Assembly (NCBI RefSeq): GCF_014647075.1
Contig: NZ_BMOM01000012.1
Location: 1-64,000 of the forward strand
From: Deinococcus aerophilus
Lineage (GTDB): Bacteria > Deinococcota > Deinococci > Deinococcales > Deinococcaceae
Direction of reading: 5' to 3'
DNA: 64,000 nt
Shown here: piece by piece, positions 33,692-43,187 of the stretch
Layout of the letters: each line of letters begins with the position of its first letter
How positions within the stretch are numbered: the first letter of the stretch is position 1
The notes under the pieces: generated by a model
Databases searched by the model: none
What the model was told of the DNA's origin: nothing
The model's input: the letters and a program-made list of their open reading frames with translations, nothing else
Program-made: the position numbers and the translations under genes

Positions 33692-34867
33692 TCACCCCTC
33701 CAGAAACTCCGTGACCACGCGGTTAAGCAGCCACCAGCCTTGAGGGGTGGCCCGCAGCTGGGAGCCGTCGAGTTCCAGCAGACCCCGCTGCACATTGGCG
33801 GCGATGGCCCCGGCGTAGCGTTCCGGCACGTTCAGCCCGCTGCGGCGCGAGAGATCGGTGAGGTCCACGCCGCGGCGCAGGCGCAGGCCCATGAACAGCG
33901 CGTCGGTCACGTAGTCCTCGGGGCCCACCGGCTCGGCCTCGCCGCGGGCACCGGTGAGCCACCCGTGCAGGTGCGGGTTGGTGCGCCGGGAGGTCAGCTC
34001 TGCGCCGCCCTGGGCCACGGGGTAGTGCCCGGCGGCTCCCGGTCCCAGTCCCAGGTAGGTGCGCCCCTGCCAGTACGCGAGGTTGTGCCGCGACTCCTGG
34101 CCGGGCCGGGCGTAGTTGCTGATCTCGTAGCGGGCAAAACCGTGGGCCGTCAGCAGCTCCTCGGTCCGCTCGAAGCCCGCACGCTCGTCGTCCTCGTGCA
34201 CGGTCACGCCGCGCCGGGCGAACTCGGTGCCGGGTTCGATGGTCAGGGTGTAGGCGCTGATGTGGTCCACGCCCAGCTCCACCAGACCGTGAATGTCGGC
34301 GTCCAGCGGTTGCCCCGGCACGGCGGTGATCAGGTCGCCCGACACGCGCAGGCCCGCGCCGATCAGGGTCCCGACGGCCTCGCGGGCCCCCGCCGCGTTG
34401 TGCTGGCGGCCCAGGAACTTCAGCGTGGCGTCATTCAGGCTCTGCACGCCCACCGAGGCGCGGTCAAAGCCCAGGTCGCGCCACAGCGCTGCCCGCGCGG
34501 GACTGACGGTGCCGGGATTGACCTCCAGCGTGTTCTCGGCCCGGCCCCAGCCCAGATGCCGGCGCACGCTGTCCACCAGGGCCCCCAGCTCGGCGTCCCG
34601 CAGAAAACTGGGGGTGCCGCCGCCCAGATACACGGTGTCCAGTTCAACCTCATAGCGCGAGGCCAGTTCTGCGGCCTCGTGTTCCAGTTGCGCCAGGTAC
34701 GCCTCGACCTGTCCGGCCCGGCGCGTCAGGACATGAAAGTCACAGTACGGGCAGATGCTGGGGCAGAACGGCACGTGAACGTACAGGTGGCGCACCACCG
34801 GGTCCAGCGCGGGTTCCTGGACACCGGCGCCGGCTGCGGCAGGGAAGGCGGGGGGAACGGAGCGCAC
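33692..34867 (-). CDS. hemW: Radical SAM haem chaperone HemW
   Basis: 391 residues. The radical SAM cluster motif is in [15 protein letters not shown] (C-x3-C-x2-C). [10 protein letters not shown], the SVGVQSLND segment and the C-terminal HemW domain follow ([15 protein letters not shown]). Once called coproporphyrinogen III oxidase-like, this family inserts haem into target proteins. The GTG start is fixed by TAAACT 7 bases upstream. Confidence 0.9.
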   Translation of the reverse strand: MRSVPPAFPAAAGAGVQEPALDPVVRHLYVHVPFCPSICPYCDFHVLTRRAGQVEAYLAQLEHEAAELASRYEVELDTVYLGGGTPSFLRDAELGALVDSVRRHLGWGRAENTLEVNPGTVSPARAALWRDLGFDRASVGVQSLNDATLKFLGRQHNAAGAREAVGTLIGAGLRVSGDLITAVPGQPLDADIHGLVELGVDHISAYTLTIEPGTEFARRGVTVHEDDERAGFERTEELLTAHGFARYEISNYARPGQESRHNLAYWQGRTYLGLGPGAAGHYPVAQGGAELTSRRTNPHLHGWLTGARGEAEPVGPEDYVTDALFMGLRLRRGVDLTDLSRRSGLNVPERYAGAIAANVQRGLLELDGSQLRATPQGWWLLNRVVTEFLEG

Positions 34868-34874
34868 GGCGGGC

Positions 34875-34880
34875 AGTTTA
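34875..34880 (-). promoter_or_regulatory. -10 box TAAACT for leaderless hemW
   Basis: On the minus strand TAAACT is followed by 7 bases and GTG. Confidence 0.55.
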
Positions 34881-34965
34881 CGCGGGCGGGCGGCGTATCA
34901 CCGTGAGGCCGAGCGGCTGCCCGACCGAACGTTCCGGTGGACACTCCGGCGGGGGCGAAGGAGCT

Positions 34966-35460
34966 TCAGCGCCCGTGCGGCGTGGCGTCCATCCAGGCTT
35001 CCAGCGCCTTTTGCAGGGCGCCCGCCGTCGTGACGAGCACCGGCGCGTCCAGCGAGGCCACCGCCGAGGCCGCCGCGCTCTGGCCCTGGCGCTTGCCCGC
35101 GTGAAGTCCGGCAGGGGCGCTCCAGGCAGGAAAAGGGCCGCCCTCGGCATATTCCAGGCCCCCAGTGCCCGCCAGCATGGCCGCGGGAAGGTTCACCTCG
35201 GGGCCGGCTGCCAGCGCCTGCCGGCCGATCACGAGCACGCCGCGTGGTCCCACCTCGCGCACCGCCGCGAGCAGGGGCGTGAGGCCCTCGTGCACGATCA
35301 GGTCCACGGAGCCCTTGCCGTCCACGGCTTCCAGGGCGGCCGGCAGGGCGGAGGCGAGTTCGGGGGGGGCGGCCACCAGCCACGGGTGGCCCCCCGCGCG
35401 GCCCTCGAAGCTGGCGCGGGCGCTGCCGTACAGATCGGTCCAGGTGCGGATGTGTTGCAT
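34966..35460 (-). CDS. Hypothetical protein, 164 aa
   Basis: I do not recognise it. It appears to be a soluble alpha/beta protein: alternating strands and helices such as [16 protein letters not shown] and [14 protein letters not shown], with no signal peptide, cysteines or obvious catalytic motif. TATCCT 7 bases before the ATG supports the start and argues that it is a real gene. It sits between the AEC carrier and hemW on the same strand. Confidence 0.75.
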   Translation of the reverse strand: MQHIRTWTDLYGSARASFEGRAGGHPWLVAAPPELASALPAALEAVDGKGSVDLIVHEGLTPLLAAVREVGPRGVLVIGRQALAAGPEVNLPAAMLAGTGGLEYAEGGPFPAWSAPAGLHAGKRQGQSAAASAVASLDAPVLVTTAGALQKALEAWMDATPHGR

Positions 35461-35467
35461 GGCGCTC

Positions 35468-35473
35468 AGGATA
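35468..35473 (-). promoter_or_regulatory. -10 box TATCCT for the gene at 35460
   Basis: On the minus strand TATCCT is followed by 7 bases and the ATG at 35460. Confidence 0.55.
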
Positions 35474-35502
35474 GGGTGGCCGCAGCGGGCCGGCGGCTTG
35501 CC

Positions 35503-36429
35503 CTACCCCAGCCCCGGCAGCAGCGCCACCACCGCCGCGATGGTCAGCACCGATCCCAGGGTCGTGACAAGCACCACGCCCGAGACCGTCCCGGCGTCGC
35601 CGCCGTACTCCTGCGCGATCAGCAGGGCATTGACGGCGGTGGGCATGCTTGCCGAGAGAATCAGGACGGCCAGCGATTGCCCCTGCAGGCCCACCAGCCT
35701 GCCCACGCCCAGCGCGATCAGCGGGCCGCCGATCAACCGGGCTGCGCTGGCCAGCCACACCCGGCGGTTCAGCGGCGGCCAGCCCCCCGCTCCCAGCTGC
35801 AGCCCCAGCGACAGCAGTACCAGCGGCAGGGTGGCCTGCGCGAGCAGCGACACCCCGCGGGTCACGCCCTGCGGCACCGGCACGTTCAGCAGCCTCAGGA
35901 TCAGGGCGACCAGGGCCACCCACACCGTTGGAAGCCGGAAGATCGAGCGCAAAATACCGCGCGGCCCGGAGCGCTGGTCGGGGCCGGAGGCGGAGCCGTA
36001 CAGGGCCGGGCCGACGATGTACATGGCGACGATGGACACCAGGAACACCACGGTGGCCCGGTCAAAGCCGCCCTCGCCGAACACGAACAGGGCGATGGGC
36101 AGCCCCATGTTGCCGCTGTTCCAGATGCCCGCGCCCGCGCTCAGGCTGCGGCGCTCGGCGTCGGGGCGGCCCAGGCCGGTGAGCCAGCCGAGCAGCAGAG
36201 ACAGGCCCATGACGAGCAAGAAGGCCACGCCCAGCTGACCGGCCTCGGCCGCGTGGACGGGCGTGCGCAGGATCACGTCCAGCACCAGGGCCGGAATGAG
36301 CAGATACATGGAGAGCCGGGCGATGGTGAGCTGATCGATGCGCATCTGCGAGGCCAGCAGCGCCCCCAGGCCGGCCACGATCACCACGGGAAGCAGCACA
36401 CTGCTGAGCGCCTGAAACATCTGTGCCAT
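35503..36429 (-). CDS. Auxin efflux carrier (AEC) family transporter
   Basis: 308 residues with about ten hydrophobic helices in two five-helix halves, as in the AEC/bile-acid transporter fold. The conserved GIWNSGNMGLPIALFVFGE loop lies in the first half and ILSASMPTAVNALLIAQEYG in the second. Bacterial members export organic acids such as malate or malonate, or amino-acid derivatives; the substrate is unknown. Confidence 0.85.
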   Translation of the reverse strand: MAQMFQALSSVLLPVVIVAGLGALLASQMRIDQLTIARLSMYLLIPALVLDVILRTPVHAAEAGQLGVAFLLVMGLSLLLGWLTGLGRPDAERRSLSAGAGIWNSGNMGLPIALFVFGEGGFDRATVVFLVSIVAMYIVGPALYGSASGPDQRSGPRGILRSIFRLPTVWVALVALILRLLNVPVPQGVTRGVSLLAQATLPLVLLSLGLQLGAGGWPPLNRRVWLASAARLIGGPLIALGVGRLVGLQGQSLAVLILSASMPTAVNALLIAQEYGGDAGTVSGVVLVTTLGSVLTIAAVVALLPGLG

Positions 36430-36540
36430 CGTGGCATGAATGGACCGGCAAAAGGCGCACGAGCGGCCCGCCTGGAAGGGCCCTCCGCGCGCGGCCCTTG
36501 ACCGATCCGCTCCTACCGTCTATATTTCTGTGGCTGGCAG

Positions 36541-36620
<80 letters not shown>

Positions 36621-36621
36621 G

Positions 36622-36656
36622 AGAAGTCCCTCCTAGAGGGGCTTCTTCTTTATTTT
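36622..36656 (+). terminator. Intrinsic terminator of tRNA-Pro
   Basis: AGAAGTCCCTC-cta-GAGGGGCTTCT followed by TCTTTATTTT. Confidence 0.85.
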
Positions 36657-36753
36657 CCTCCGGCCATATCCCGCTCCTGTCCCTGGAGGGTGGGCCGTAC
36701 GCGCCTCAGGGGGATTCCGGCCTGTGCGTGTCTGGTGCGGCTTTTTCTAAGGT

Positions 36754-36806
36754 TTCTGCCCGTGTGCCTGGCCGTTAAAGGGGCCAGGCACACGGGCAGA
36801 AGTTTT
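36754..36806 (+). repeat. 20-bp perfect inverted repeat followed by TTTTA
   Basis: 36754-36773 and 36782-36801 are exact reverse complements (20 bp) with the 8-base loop GTTAAAGG, followed by GTTTTA. On the plus strand it looks like a very strong intrinsic terminator, but the only upstream plus-strand gene, tRNA-Pro, already has one at 36622-36656. It could end an unannotated RNA transcribed from about 36660-36750, or be an RNA-processing or mobile repeat element. Confidence 0.9.
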
Positions 36807-36874
36807 ATGGCGGCGGGCAGCGGCGCACCCCCACAGAAGCCGGCGGTCGGTGCTCTTCCCCGGGCCGGTGGCCC

Positions 36875-37093
36875 TCAGGAGGCGGCGATGAGTTCCGTCT
36901 CGGCCGCCGGCTCCGATTCTTCAACCTCGTCCAGCCAGGTCCGTAATTCCCGCAGCTGCTCACGGCTCAGGACAAGTCCGCCGCCGCCGCGAACCGGGTG
37001 ATGCGTCGTGATATGTAAGCCCTTCTCGCCGAAGGCCAAACACAGCGAGACGGTTCCCGTACGCAAGGTCAACTCTCTTAATGCCAGCTTCAT
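36875..37093 (-). CDS. Small hypothetical protein, 72 aa
   Basis: I do not recognise it. The N-terminal half is predicted beta (LALRELTLRTGTVSLCLAFGE, then GLHITTHHPV). The second half is an acidic helix (SREQLRELRTWLDEVEES). No signal peptide. A plausible small cytosolic protein between tRNA-Pro and the MMPL gene, with no clear promoter or ribosome-binding site. Confidence 0.55.
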   Translation of the reverse strand: MKLALRELTLRTGTVSLCLAFGEKGLHITTHHPVRGGGGLVLSREQLRELRTWLDEVEESEPAAETELIAAS

Positions 37094-37236
37094 GTAACGC
37101 GAAGCATTTCATGTCGTTGCGGCAAAAGCTATCTGGAACATCACATCGGCTCCCCCCTCTTTGGGGGCACTGACGCGGCCTTTCCGGGGGCGTCATGAGG
37201 GTGGTGGGGCCTGCCAGGCCGCGGGCAGGCGTGCTC

Positions 37237-37242
37237 TAGAGT
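37237..37242 (+). promoter_or_regulatory. -10 box TAGAGT for the MMPL gene
   Basis: TAGAGT is followed by 6 bases and GTG (37249). Confidence 0.6.
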
Positions 37243-37248
37243 TGGCGC

Positions 37249-39471
37249 GTGCAACTTCTGTCGCGTCTCGCGTCCCGCCATCCCTGGACGGTGCTGCTGG
37301 TGTGGGGACTGGCCGCGCTGCTCAGCCTTCCGCTGGCAGCCCGCGCCCCGGCTGCCCTGAACGCCGATCCGGCGGGGGGCCTGAGCGACTCGGAGGCGAC
37401 CCGCGTGACCGACCTCCTGCGCGACCGCTTTGGCGAGCGCGATACCAACACGGCCATCCTGGTCACGCGCAGCGAGCCGCCGCTGACCACCCCACAGGGG
37501 CAGGCCACCTACGACACGTTTCTCGCGGGCCTTGCCCGGGTGCCGGGGGTGTCGCGGGTGGTGGCGGCCACGCCGGGCGGCCCGCTGCCCACACAGGCCC
37601 CGGACGGCGGGCTCGCGCTGACGGTGGCCCAGATTCCCCTGGGAGACGGCGGCACCCCGGCCCTGAGCGCCGTGCGGGCGTATGTCCGCGGTTTTCAGGC
37701 CACGGAGCGCTCGGCGGCCCTGAGTGTCCGCGTGACCGGTGGGCAGGCCATTGCGGACGACTTCACCGCCTTTGCCGAGGCCGATACCAAACGCAGCGAG
37801 TTCACGGCCCTGCCGCTGATTGCCGGGCTGCTGCTGCTCGTGTTCGGTGCTCTGGTGGCGACCGGGCTGCCGCTGGTGGTGGGCCTGCTGAGCATCAGCG
37901 TGGCGATGGCGGCGCTGTACGGCCTGACCTTCCTGATGCCGGTGAGCACCTTTGCCCAGAGCGTCATCACCATGCTGGGTCTGGGCGCGGGCATCGACTA
38001 CGCCCTGCTGATGGTCAACCGCTTTCGCGAGGAACTCCGGCGCGGGGGAGACAGCCGCGCCGCCGCCGGGCGCACGGTCGCCACGGCGGGCCGCAGCGTG
38101 GCCTTCAGCGGCCTGACGGTGGCGATTGCCATGGCGGGCCTGATCCTGCCCCCGGTGGCCTTTGTGCGCAGCATCGGCATCGGTGGGGTGCTGGCGGTGC
38201 TGCTCACGGTGCTCGCGAGCCTGACGGCCCTGCCCGCCCTGCTGGCGCTGCTGGGCGAGCGGGTCAACAGCCCCCGGCTGTTCAAGGTCACGTGGGCACA
38301 GAGCACACGCGCTTCGGCGGGCTGGACGGCCTTCGCGCGGCGCGTCACGGCGCGTCCGTGGCTGGGGGCGCTGCTGCCCACCGCCGCGCTGCTTATCCTG
38401 GCCGCGCCGGCCCTGACCATGAAGACGGGGTATGCGGGGGCCTGGGGGCTGGTGCCGGGTGTGGAGAGCCGTGACGCGCTGGACGACGTGCGCAGGCTGG
38501 GCGCGGGCGGCCTGCTCAGCCAGTTTGAGGTCGTGCTGGACCTGCAGGGCGAGCGCTACACCCCGGCGAAGCGCGGGCAATTCCAGGCAGTGGTGGAAGA
38601 GCTGCGCGCCCTGCCCGGCGTGAAGGCCGTCCTGAGCCCCTTCCTGACACCCGCCGACCTCGGCGCAGGCGGCGGAGGCCTGGACGCCCTGAGTGCCCTG
38701 ACGCGCCGCTCGTTCAGCGCCGACCGCACCCTGCTGCGCGTGACGGTGGTGCCGGACGACACCCTGCGGGCCCAGGACATCGCGGCCTTCGAGGCGCGGC
38801 TGCGTGACACGCTGCGCGGCAGCGGCTTCGCCTACCTGCTGGGGGGCGCGCCGGTGGGCGGTGAGGAGTTCAGCCGCGCGATCACCGGCACGCTGCCCAG
38901 CGTGATCCTCACGGTGTTCGCGGGCACCTTCGTGCTGCTGATGGTGGCCTTTCGCAGCGTGCTGATTCCCCTCAAGAGCATCGTCATGAACGCCCTGACA
39001 GTCGGGGCGGCGGTGGGCGTGGTGACCCTGGTCGTCCAGCAGGGCGTGTTCGCCCGGCCCCTGGGCATTCCCGACGATGTGGGTGTGCTGGACGCCTCGC
39101 TGCCGGTGCTGCTGTTCGCGGTGATGTTCGGCCTGAGCATGGACTACGAGATCTTTCTGCTGTCGCGGGTGCAGGAAGAACATCTGCGGGGAGCCAGCAA
39201 CGACGAGGCGGTGGTGCTGGCCGTGGGCCACACCGCACGCATCATCACGAGCGCGGCCGTGATCATGTTCATCGTCTTTGCCGCCTTCATGTTCGGGCGG
39301 GTGATCGCCACCAAGAGCATCGGCCTGGGCCTGGCGGTGGCTGTGGCCCTGGACGCCACGGTGGTGCGCCTCATTCTGGTGCCCGCCTTTCTCAAGCTGG
39401 CGGGCCGCTGGAACTGGTGGCTGCCCGCGTGGCTGGACCGGCGGCTGCCGCACATCCGCATGGAGCATTGA
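37249..39471 (+). CDS. MMPL-family RND transporter
   Basis: 740 residues with the MMPL/RND layout: one helix near the N-terminus, an extracytoplasmic domain, five to six helices, then the same again. [20 protein letters not shown] and [19 protein letters not shown] carry the conserved Asp-Tyr pairs of the proton relay in TM4 and TM10. Related proteins (MmpL, YdfJ, SecDF-like) export lipids, siderophores or other hydrophobic compounds; the substrate is unknown. No periplasmic adaptor gene lies nearby. Confidence 0.9.
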   Translation: MQLLSRLASRHPWTVLLVWGLAALLSLPLAARAPAALNADPAGGLSDSEATRVTDLLRDRFGERDTNTAILVTRSEPPLTTPQGQATYDTFLAGLARVPGVSRVVAATPGGPLPTQAPDGGLALTVAQIPLGDGGTPALSAVRAYVRGFQATERSAALSVRVTGGQAIADDFTAFAEADTKRSEFTALPLIAGLLLLVFGALVATGLPLVVGLLSISVAMAALYGLTFLMPVSTFAQSVITMLGLGAGIDYALLMVNRFREELRRGGDSRAAAGRTVATAGRSVAFSGLTVAIAMAGLILPPVAFVRSIGIGGVLAVLLTVLASLTALPALLALLGERVNSPRLFKVTWAQSTRASAGWTAFARRVTARPWLGALLPTAALLILAAPALTMKTGYAGAWGLVPGVESRDALDDVRRLGAGGLLSQFEVVLDLQGERYTPAKRGQFQAVVEELRALPGVKAVLSPFLTPADLGAGGGGLDALSALTRRSFSADRTLLRVTVVPDDTLRAQDIAAFEARLRDTLRGSGFAYLLGGAPVGGEEFSRAITGTLPSVILTVFAGTFVLLMVAFRSVLIPLKSIVMNALTVGAAVGVVTLVVQQGVFARPLGIPDDVGVLDASLPVLLFAVMFGLSMDYEIFLLSRVQEEHLRGASNDEAVVLAVGHTARIITSAAVIMFIVFAAFMFGRVIATKSIGLGLAVAVALDATVVRLILVPAFLKLAGRWNWWLPAWLDRRLPHIRMEH

Positions 39472-39550
39472 GGCCAGGAGGTCTTGAGACGGCGGCGCAG
39501 GGGCCGCTCTCCGGCGCGGTCAACCCGGCGTCAGTGTGCTCCTCCTGGTG

Positions 39551-40168
39551 CTATTCCTGCGCCTGTGCCCTGGCCTGCTGTCGGCGCCGCACCAGCCAGA
39601 TCGCCGCCGCCACGAGCAGCCCTCCCACAATGACCGTCGAGATGGGCCCGACATACTCTTCCACCCGGTCATAGTTCTCGCCCAGCAGGTAGCCGGCTCC
39701 GGTCAGCAGGCTCGACCACAGCGCCGAGCCGAGGGCGCTGTACAGCAGGAACTTGGGCAGCGGCATCTCGCTCATGCCCGCCGGCAGGCTCAGCAGACTG
39801 CGGATGCCGGGCACCATGCGCCCGAACAGCACCGCTCCCGCGCCGTGGCGGTCAAACCAGTCGTCGGCCTTGCGGATGTCCTTGCCGCTCAGGGCCAGCC
39901 ACTTGCCGTGTTTGTCGGCCCACTCGATCAGCCGGTCCTCGCTGAAGACCCGTCCGACGTAATACAGCGGCAGGGTGCCGAGCACGCTGCCCAGCGTGCC
40001 CATCAGCACCACCCCCACCACGTTGAGGTCGCCGCGCGACGCCGCGAAGCCCGCCGAGGGCAGAATCACTTCACTGGGAATGGGCGGAAAGACATTCTCC
40101 AGGATCATCAGCAGCAGGATGCCGAAGTATCCCAGGCTGTCCATCAGATTCTGAATCCACTCAACCAT
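39551..40168 (-). CDS. DedA-family membrane protein
   Basis: 205 residues, about five hydrophobic segments, with family markers: FPPIPSEVILPSAGFAASRG (re-entrant loop), PLYYVGRVF, and GRMVPGIRSLLSLPAGMSEM. DedA proteins are linked to membrane-lipid (undecaprenyl-phosphate) flipping and pH/voltage homeostasis. A TAGGCT box lies 9 bases before the ATG, slightly farther than in the other genes here. Confidence 0.9.
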   Translation of the reverse strand: MVEWIQNLMDSLGYFGILLLMILENVFPPIPSEVILPSAGFAASRGDLNVVGVVLMGTLGSVLGTLPLYYVGRVFSEDRLIEWADKHGKWLALSGKDIRKADDWFDRHGAGAVLFGRMVPGIRSLLSLPAGMSEMPLPKFLLYSALGSALWSSLLTGAGYLLGENYDRVEEYVGPISTVIVGGLLVAAAIWLVRRRQQARAQAQE

Positions 40169-40255
40169 CGCGGGGACAGCCTAGCGGCTCGCCGGGCCCT
40201 TGCCGTTCTCAAAAAGGTTGAGACCCCCTAAAGTCGGGGGCCGGGAGCCGGCCTC

Positions 40256-40261
40256 TACACT
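40256..40261 (+). promoter_or_regulatory. -10 box TACACT for the HAD gene
   Basis: TACACT is followed by 7 bases and the ATG at 40269. A small hairpin CCCCC/GGGGG lies just upstream. Confidence 0.55.
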
Positions 40262-40268
40262 GCGGAGC

Positions 40269-40952
<684 letters not shown>

Positions 40953-40968
40953 GGCCCAACCCGCTGCC

Positions 40969-41460
40969 TCAGCCGTACTGTGCGCGGTGGGCCTTTTTCA
41001 GCCGGGCATAGTCCTCGTTCGCCTCGGCCTCGTCCCACCGCGCCTTGAAGATGCGGGCGGCCTCGGCCTTGACCGGGTCCTCGGGCTGGCGGGGCAACTC
41101 GGCGCGGCCGTGGGCCCCGCTCTGGCCCTTCTTGTCCTGGGGCACGGGACCGTCGTATTTCTTGCCGCCCTTGTGGTTGGCGTAGCGCCGCGCCCGGGTA
41201 AAGCCCATCTGCAGAAATTTACGGGCCATGTCCGCGCCCACGAAGTCGCCGGCCCGCAGATACTCCTCGAACATGCCGAAGATGGCCTCGCTGCTCTCGC
41301 GGGCCGCCTCGGGTGTGGCGAAGCGCCAGTGCGGCAACAACTCGCCCTTGTAGGGCTGAACCAGCAGCACGCCCTGCTCGCCCCGTCCGACCCGGTACAG
41401 CTCGGGGTGGGCGCGCAGATCAAGTTCTGCGTAGTGAAGGGAATAGTCGAATTTGGGCAT
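40969..41460 (-). CDS. DUF4385-like protein
   Basis: 163 residues, soluble. The segment RKFLQMGFTRARRYANHKGG followed by KKYDG is what I recall for the DUF4385 family; function unknown. The region before the ATG holds a 13-bp tandem duplication that repeats its GAGAGG ribosome-binding site. Confidence 0.75.
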   Translation of the reverse strand: MPKFDYSLHYAELDLRAHPELYRVGRGEQGVLLVQPYKGELLPHWRFATPEAARESSEAIFGMFEEYLRAGDFVGADMARKFLQMGFTRARRYANHKGGKKYDGPVPQDKKGQSGAHGRAELPRQPEDPVKAEAARIFKARWDEAEANEDYARLKKAHRAQYG

Positions 41461-41461
41461 G

Positions 41462-41487
41462 GACGAACCTCTCAGACGAACCTCTCA
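41462..41487 (-). repeat. 13-bp tandem duplication carrying the ribosome-binding site
   Basis: GACGAACCTCTCA occurs twice head to tail; on the minus strand each copy reads TGAGAGGTTCGTC, so the gene at 41460 has two GAGAGG sites, one about 8 and one about 21 bases from the ATG. Confidence 0.75.
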
Positions 41488-41558
41488 GGCACCGCACCAC
41501 ACGGAGGCGGGCCGCTGGAAACATCCGGCAGCCCGCCCACACGCTCTGACTTCGCCGC

Positions 41559-42188
41559 TCAGTTCAGGCGGTCGTCGTCCATGATGGCCTGCAGCATCCA
41601 GCGGATCATGTCAATGGTCGCCGCGTAGCCGTTGTACATGTCGGCGGTGGCGGGGTCGTTGGCCTCGTCCACGGTCTGGCTGTCGTCGCGGTAGCCGCGC
41701 GACACCCGGGTCAGGTCGTTGACGAGATCGGCGAGCTGCGCGCGGGCGTCCCGGACGGTCTCGTTGGGCACCTTGACCACGCTGTAGCGCTCGATGTCGC
41801 TGGGCGCGGCGATGGGGCTGCCGCCCAGGGCCACGAGACGCTCGGCCTGCTCGTCAATGCTGGGGAAGATCTTTTCGATGAACTCGTCATAGGCGAGATG
41901 CAGGTCGCGGAAGAAGCGGCCCCGGATGTCCCAGTGGTACTTCTTGAACTTCAGGTACAGGCTGATGCTCGTTGCGAGGTTGCGCTGCAGGGTCTCGGCC
42001 ACCGTGGTGAACTCCTGCTCGGTCAGGTAGTTGTGGTCCACCAGCGCGTTAAAGGCGGTGTCCAGGTGCGCGGCGTCGGCCTTGGCCTCACCGCTAGGAA
42101 CCACACCGGGCTTGGCCGCCTTGGCCTTGCTGGCCTGACTGGCGGCTTTGGCTTTGGCCTGTTCGGGAGCCTTGCTCTTTTTGGTCAT
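41559..42188 (-). CDS. dps: Dps-family DNA-protecting ferritin (Dps1 type)
   Basis: 209 residues. Forms a 12-mer that oxidises and stores iron and binds DNA during stress. The ferroxidase region is KKYHWDIRG (about H85) with LHLAYDEFIEKIFPSIDEQ. The lysine- and alanine-rich N-terminal tail (first ~35 residues) is suited to DNA binding. D38, H41, H52 and E57 match, at a constant offset of two, the N-terminal metal site I recall for D. radiodurans Dps1 (D36, H39, H50, E55). TAGCGT lies 6 bases before the ATG. Confidence 0.94.
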   Translation of the reverse strand: MTKKSKAPEQAKAKAASQASKAKAAKPGVVPSGEAKADAAHLDTAFNALVDHNYLTEQEFTTVAETLQRNLATSISLYLKFKKYHWDIRGRFFRDLHLAYDEFIEKIFPSIDEQAERLVALGGSPIAAPSDIERYSVVKVPNETVRDARAQLADLVNDLTRVSRGYRDDSQTVDEANDPATADMYNGYAATIDMIRWMLQAIMDDDRLN

Positions 42189-42194
42189 GGCTCC

Positions 42195-42200
42195 ACGCTA
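42195..42200 (-). promoter_or_regulatory. -10 box TAGCGT for leaderless dps
   Basis: On the minus strand TAGCGT is followed by 6 bases and the dps ATG. Confidence 0.55.
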
Positions 42201-42235
42201 CCCCTGGCCACGCGGAGCGGACCATGCGGATTCCT

Positions 42236-43138
42236 TTACGCTTGGGCGCTGAAGATGAGCTTGTTGTCCATGACCTTCATCTCCAGCCGGCCACCCTCCA
42301 GCAACTCGGTGAGGTGTGCGCTCACCACCGCGCGGTTCAGGACCACCGCGCCTGCGTTCGTCATGGTGATCCCCAGCGCCCCGCAGACGCGGGCGAGCAG
42401 CTCGTCAATGCTGGCCTCGCCCGCCTGCACCGCTCGCAGCACCGCCGCCGTGGTGCGTTCGTAGGCGGCGAGGTTGGCCGCCACCAGTCCGGCCAGGTCG
42501 GAGGTGGGATTGCCGTGGCCGGGCAACACCGTGCGGACCCCTTCCAGGCGGGCCAGCTTCGCCGCACTGCGTTTTTGCAGCCCCGAATCGGCACAGAAGG
42601 TCAGCGGGTGCTTGTTCAGGGCGTCCTCGCCGAACAGGGCGTCGGCGGCGTACAGCACCTCGCCCACCCGCACGGCGTACATCAGGGAGGCGTGTCCGGC
42701 CACCTCGATGAGTTCCACGTCCGCCCCGCCAATCCGGGACAGGCCCGGTTCGGGGGCGAGGCGGGCCGGGCTGGGGGGCGCGAGCAGGAACTTGCTCTGC
42801 AGTTCGCGCGGCGGGCGGGCGCCGAACAGCGTCAGCGGCTCCAGGATCGGGTGCGTGATCACGGCGTCTTCCAGCGGCGGCGCAAAGACCTTGAGATCGG
42901 GAAAGCGCTTCAGGATCAGGCGGTTGCCGCCGTGGTGGTCGGCGTGGCTGTGGGTGTTCATGATGCCGCCCGGCGTGAGGCCCGCTTCCTCCAGCACCCG
43001 CAGCAGCTTGCGGGCGTGAGCATCGTCCAGCCCGGTGTCAATAAGCAGCGCCGTCTGTCCGCTGCCGGCCACCACGAAACTGTTCACCGCGCCGGGCAGG
43101 TACCACACACCGGGGGCCAGAGGGATCAGGGACGTCAT
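42236..43138 (-). CDS. Metallo-beta-lactamase-fold hydrolase
   Basis: 300 residues. The zinc motif is MNTHSHADHHGG (HxHxDH), with further ligands in EVAGHAS, AADALFGED and LPGHGNPT. The C-terminal helical part resembles the winged-helix tail of glyoxalase II-like or LACTB2-like enzymes. Substrate unknown. The start ATG at 43138 is chosen over 43147 because TAGCAT lies 7 bases before it and overlaps the earlier codon. Confidence 0.85.
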   Translation of the reverse strand: MTSLIPLAPGVWYLPGAVNSFVVAGSGQTALLIDTGLDDAHARKLLRVLEEAGLTPGGIMNTHSHADHHGGNRLILKRFPDLKVFAPPLEDAVITHPILEPLTLFGARPPRELQSKFLLAPPSPARLAPEPGLSRIGGADVELIEVAGHASLMYAVRVGEVLYAADALFGEDALNKHPLTFCADSGLQKRSAAKLARLEGVRTVLPGHGNPTSDLAGLVAANLAAYERTTAAVLRAVQAGEASIDELLARVCGALGITMTNAGAVVLNRAVVSAHLTELLEGGRLEMKVMDNKLIFSAQA

Positions 43139-43145
43139 GCGCTTC

Positions 43146-43151
43146 ATGCTA
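43146..43151 (-). promoter_or_regulatory. -10 box TAGCAT for the MBL-fold gene
   Basis: On the minus strand TAGCAT is followed by 7 bases and the ATG at 43138; the box overlaps a more upstream ATG, which it rules out. Confidence 0.55.
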
Positions 43152-43187
43152 GCGGCGCGCTAGCGTACGGCGCAGGAGGTTCCGTTC

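Noticed and set aside
36755..36806. Insertion-sequence terminal repeat or CRISPR-like unit
   Set aside because: A single hairpin with an 8-base loop and a T tract. No transposase, target duplication or second spaced copy is nearby.
37149..37165. CCCCC/GGGGG hairpin before the MMPL gene as a terminator
   Set aside because: The stem is short and there is no T tract on either strand.
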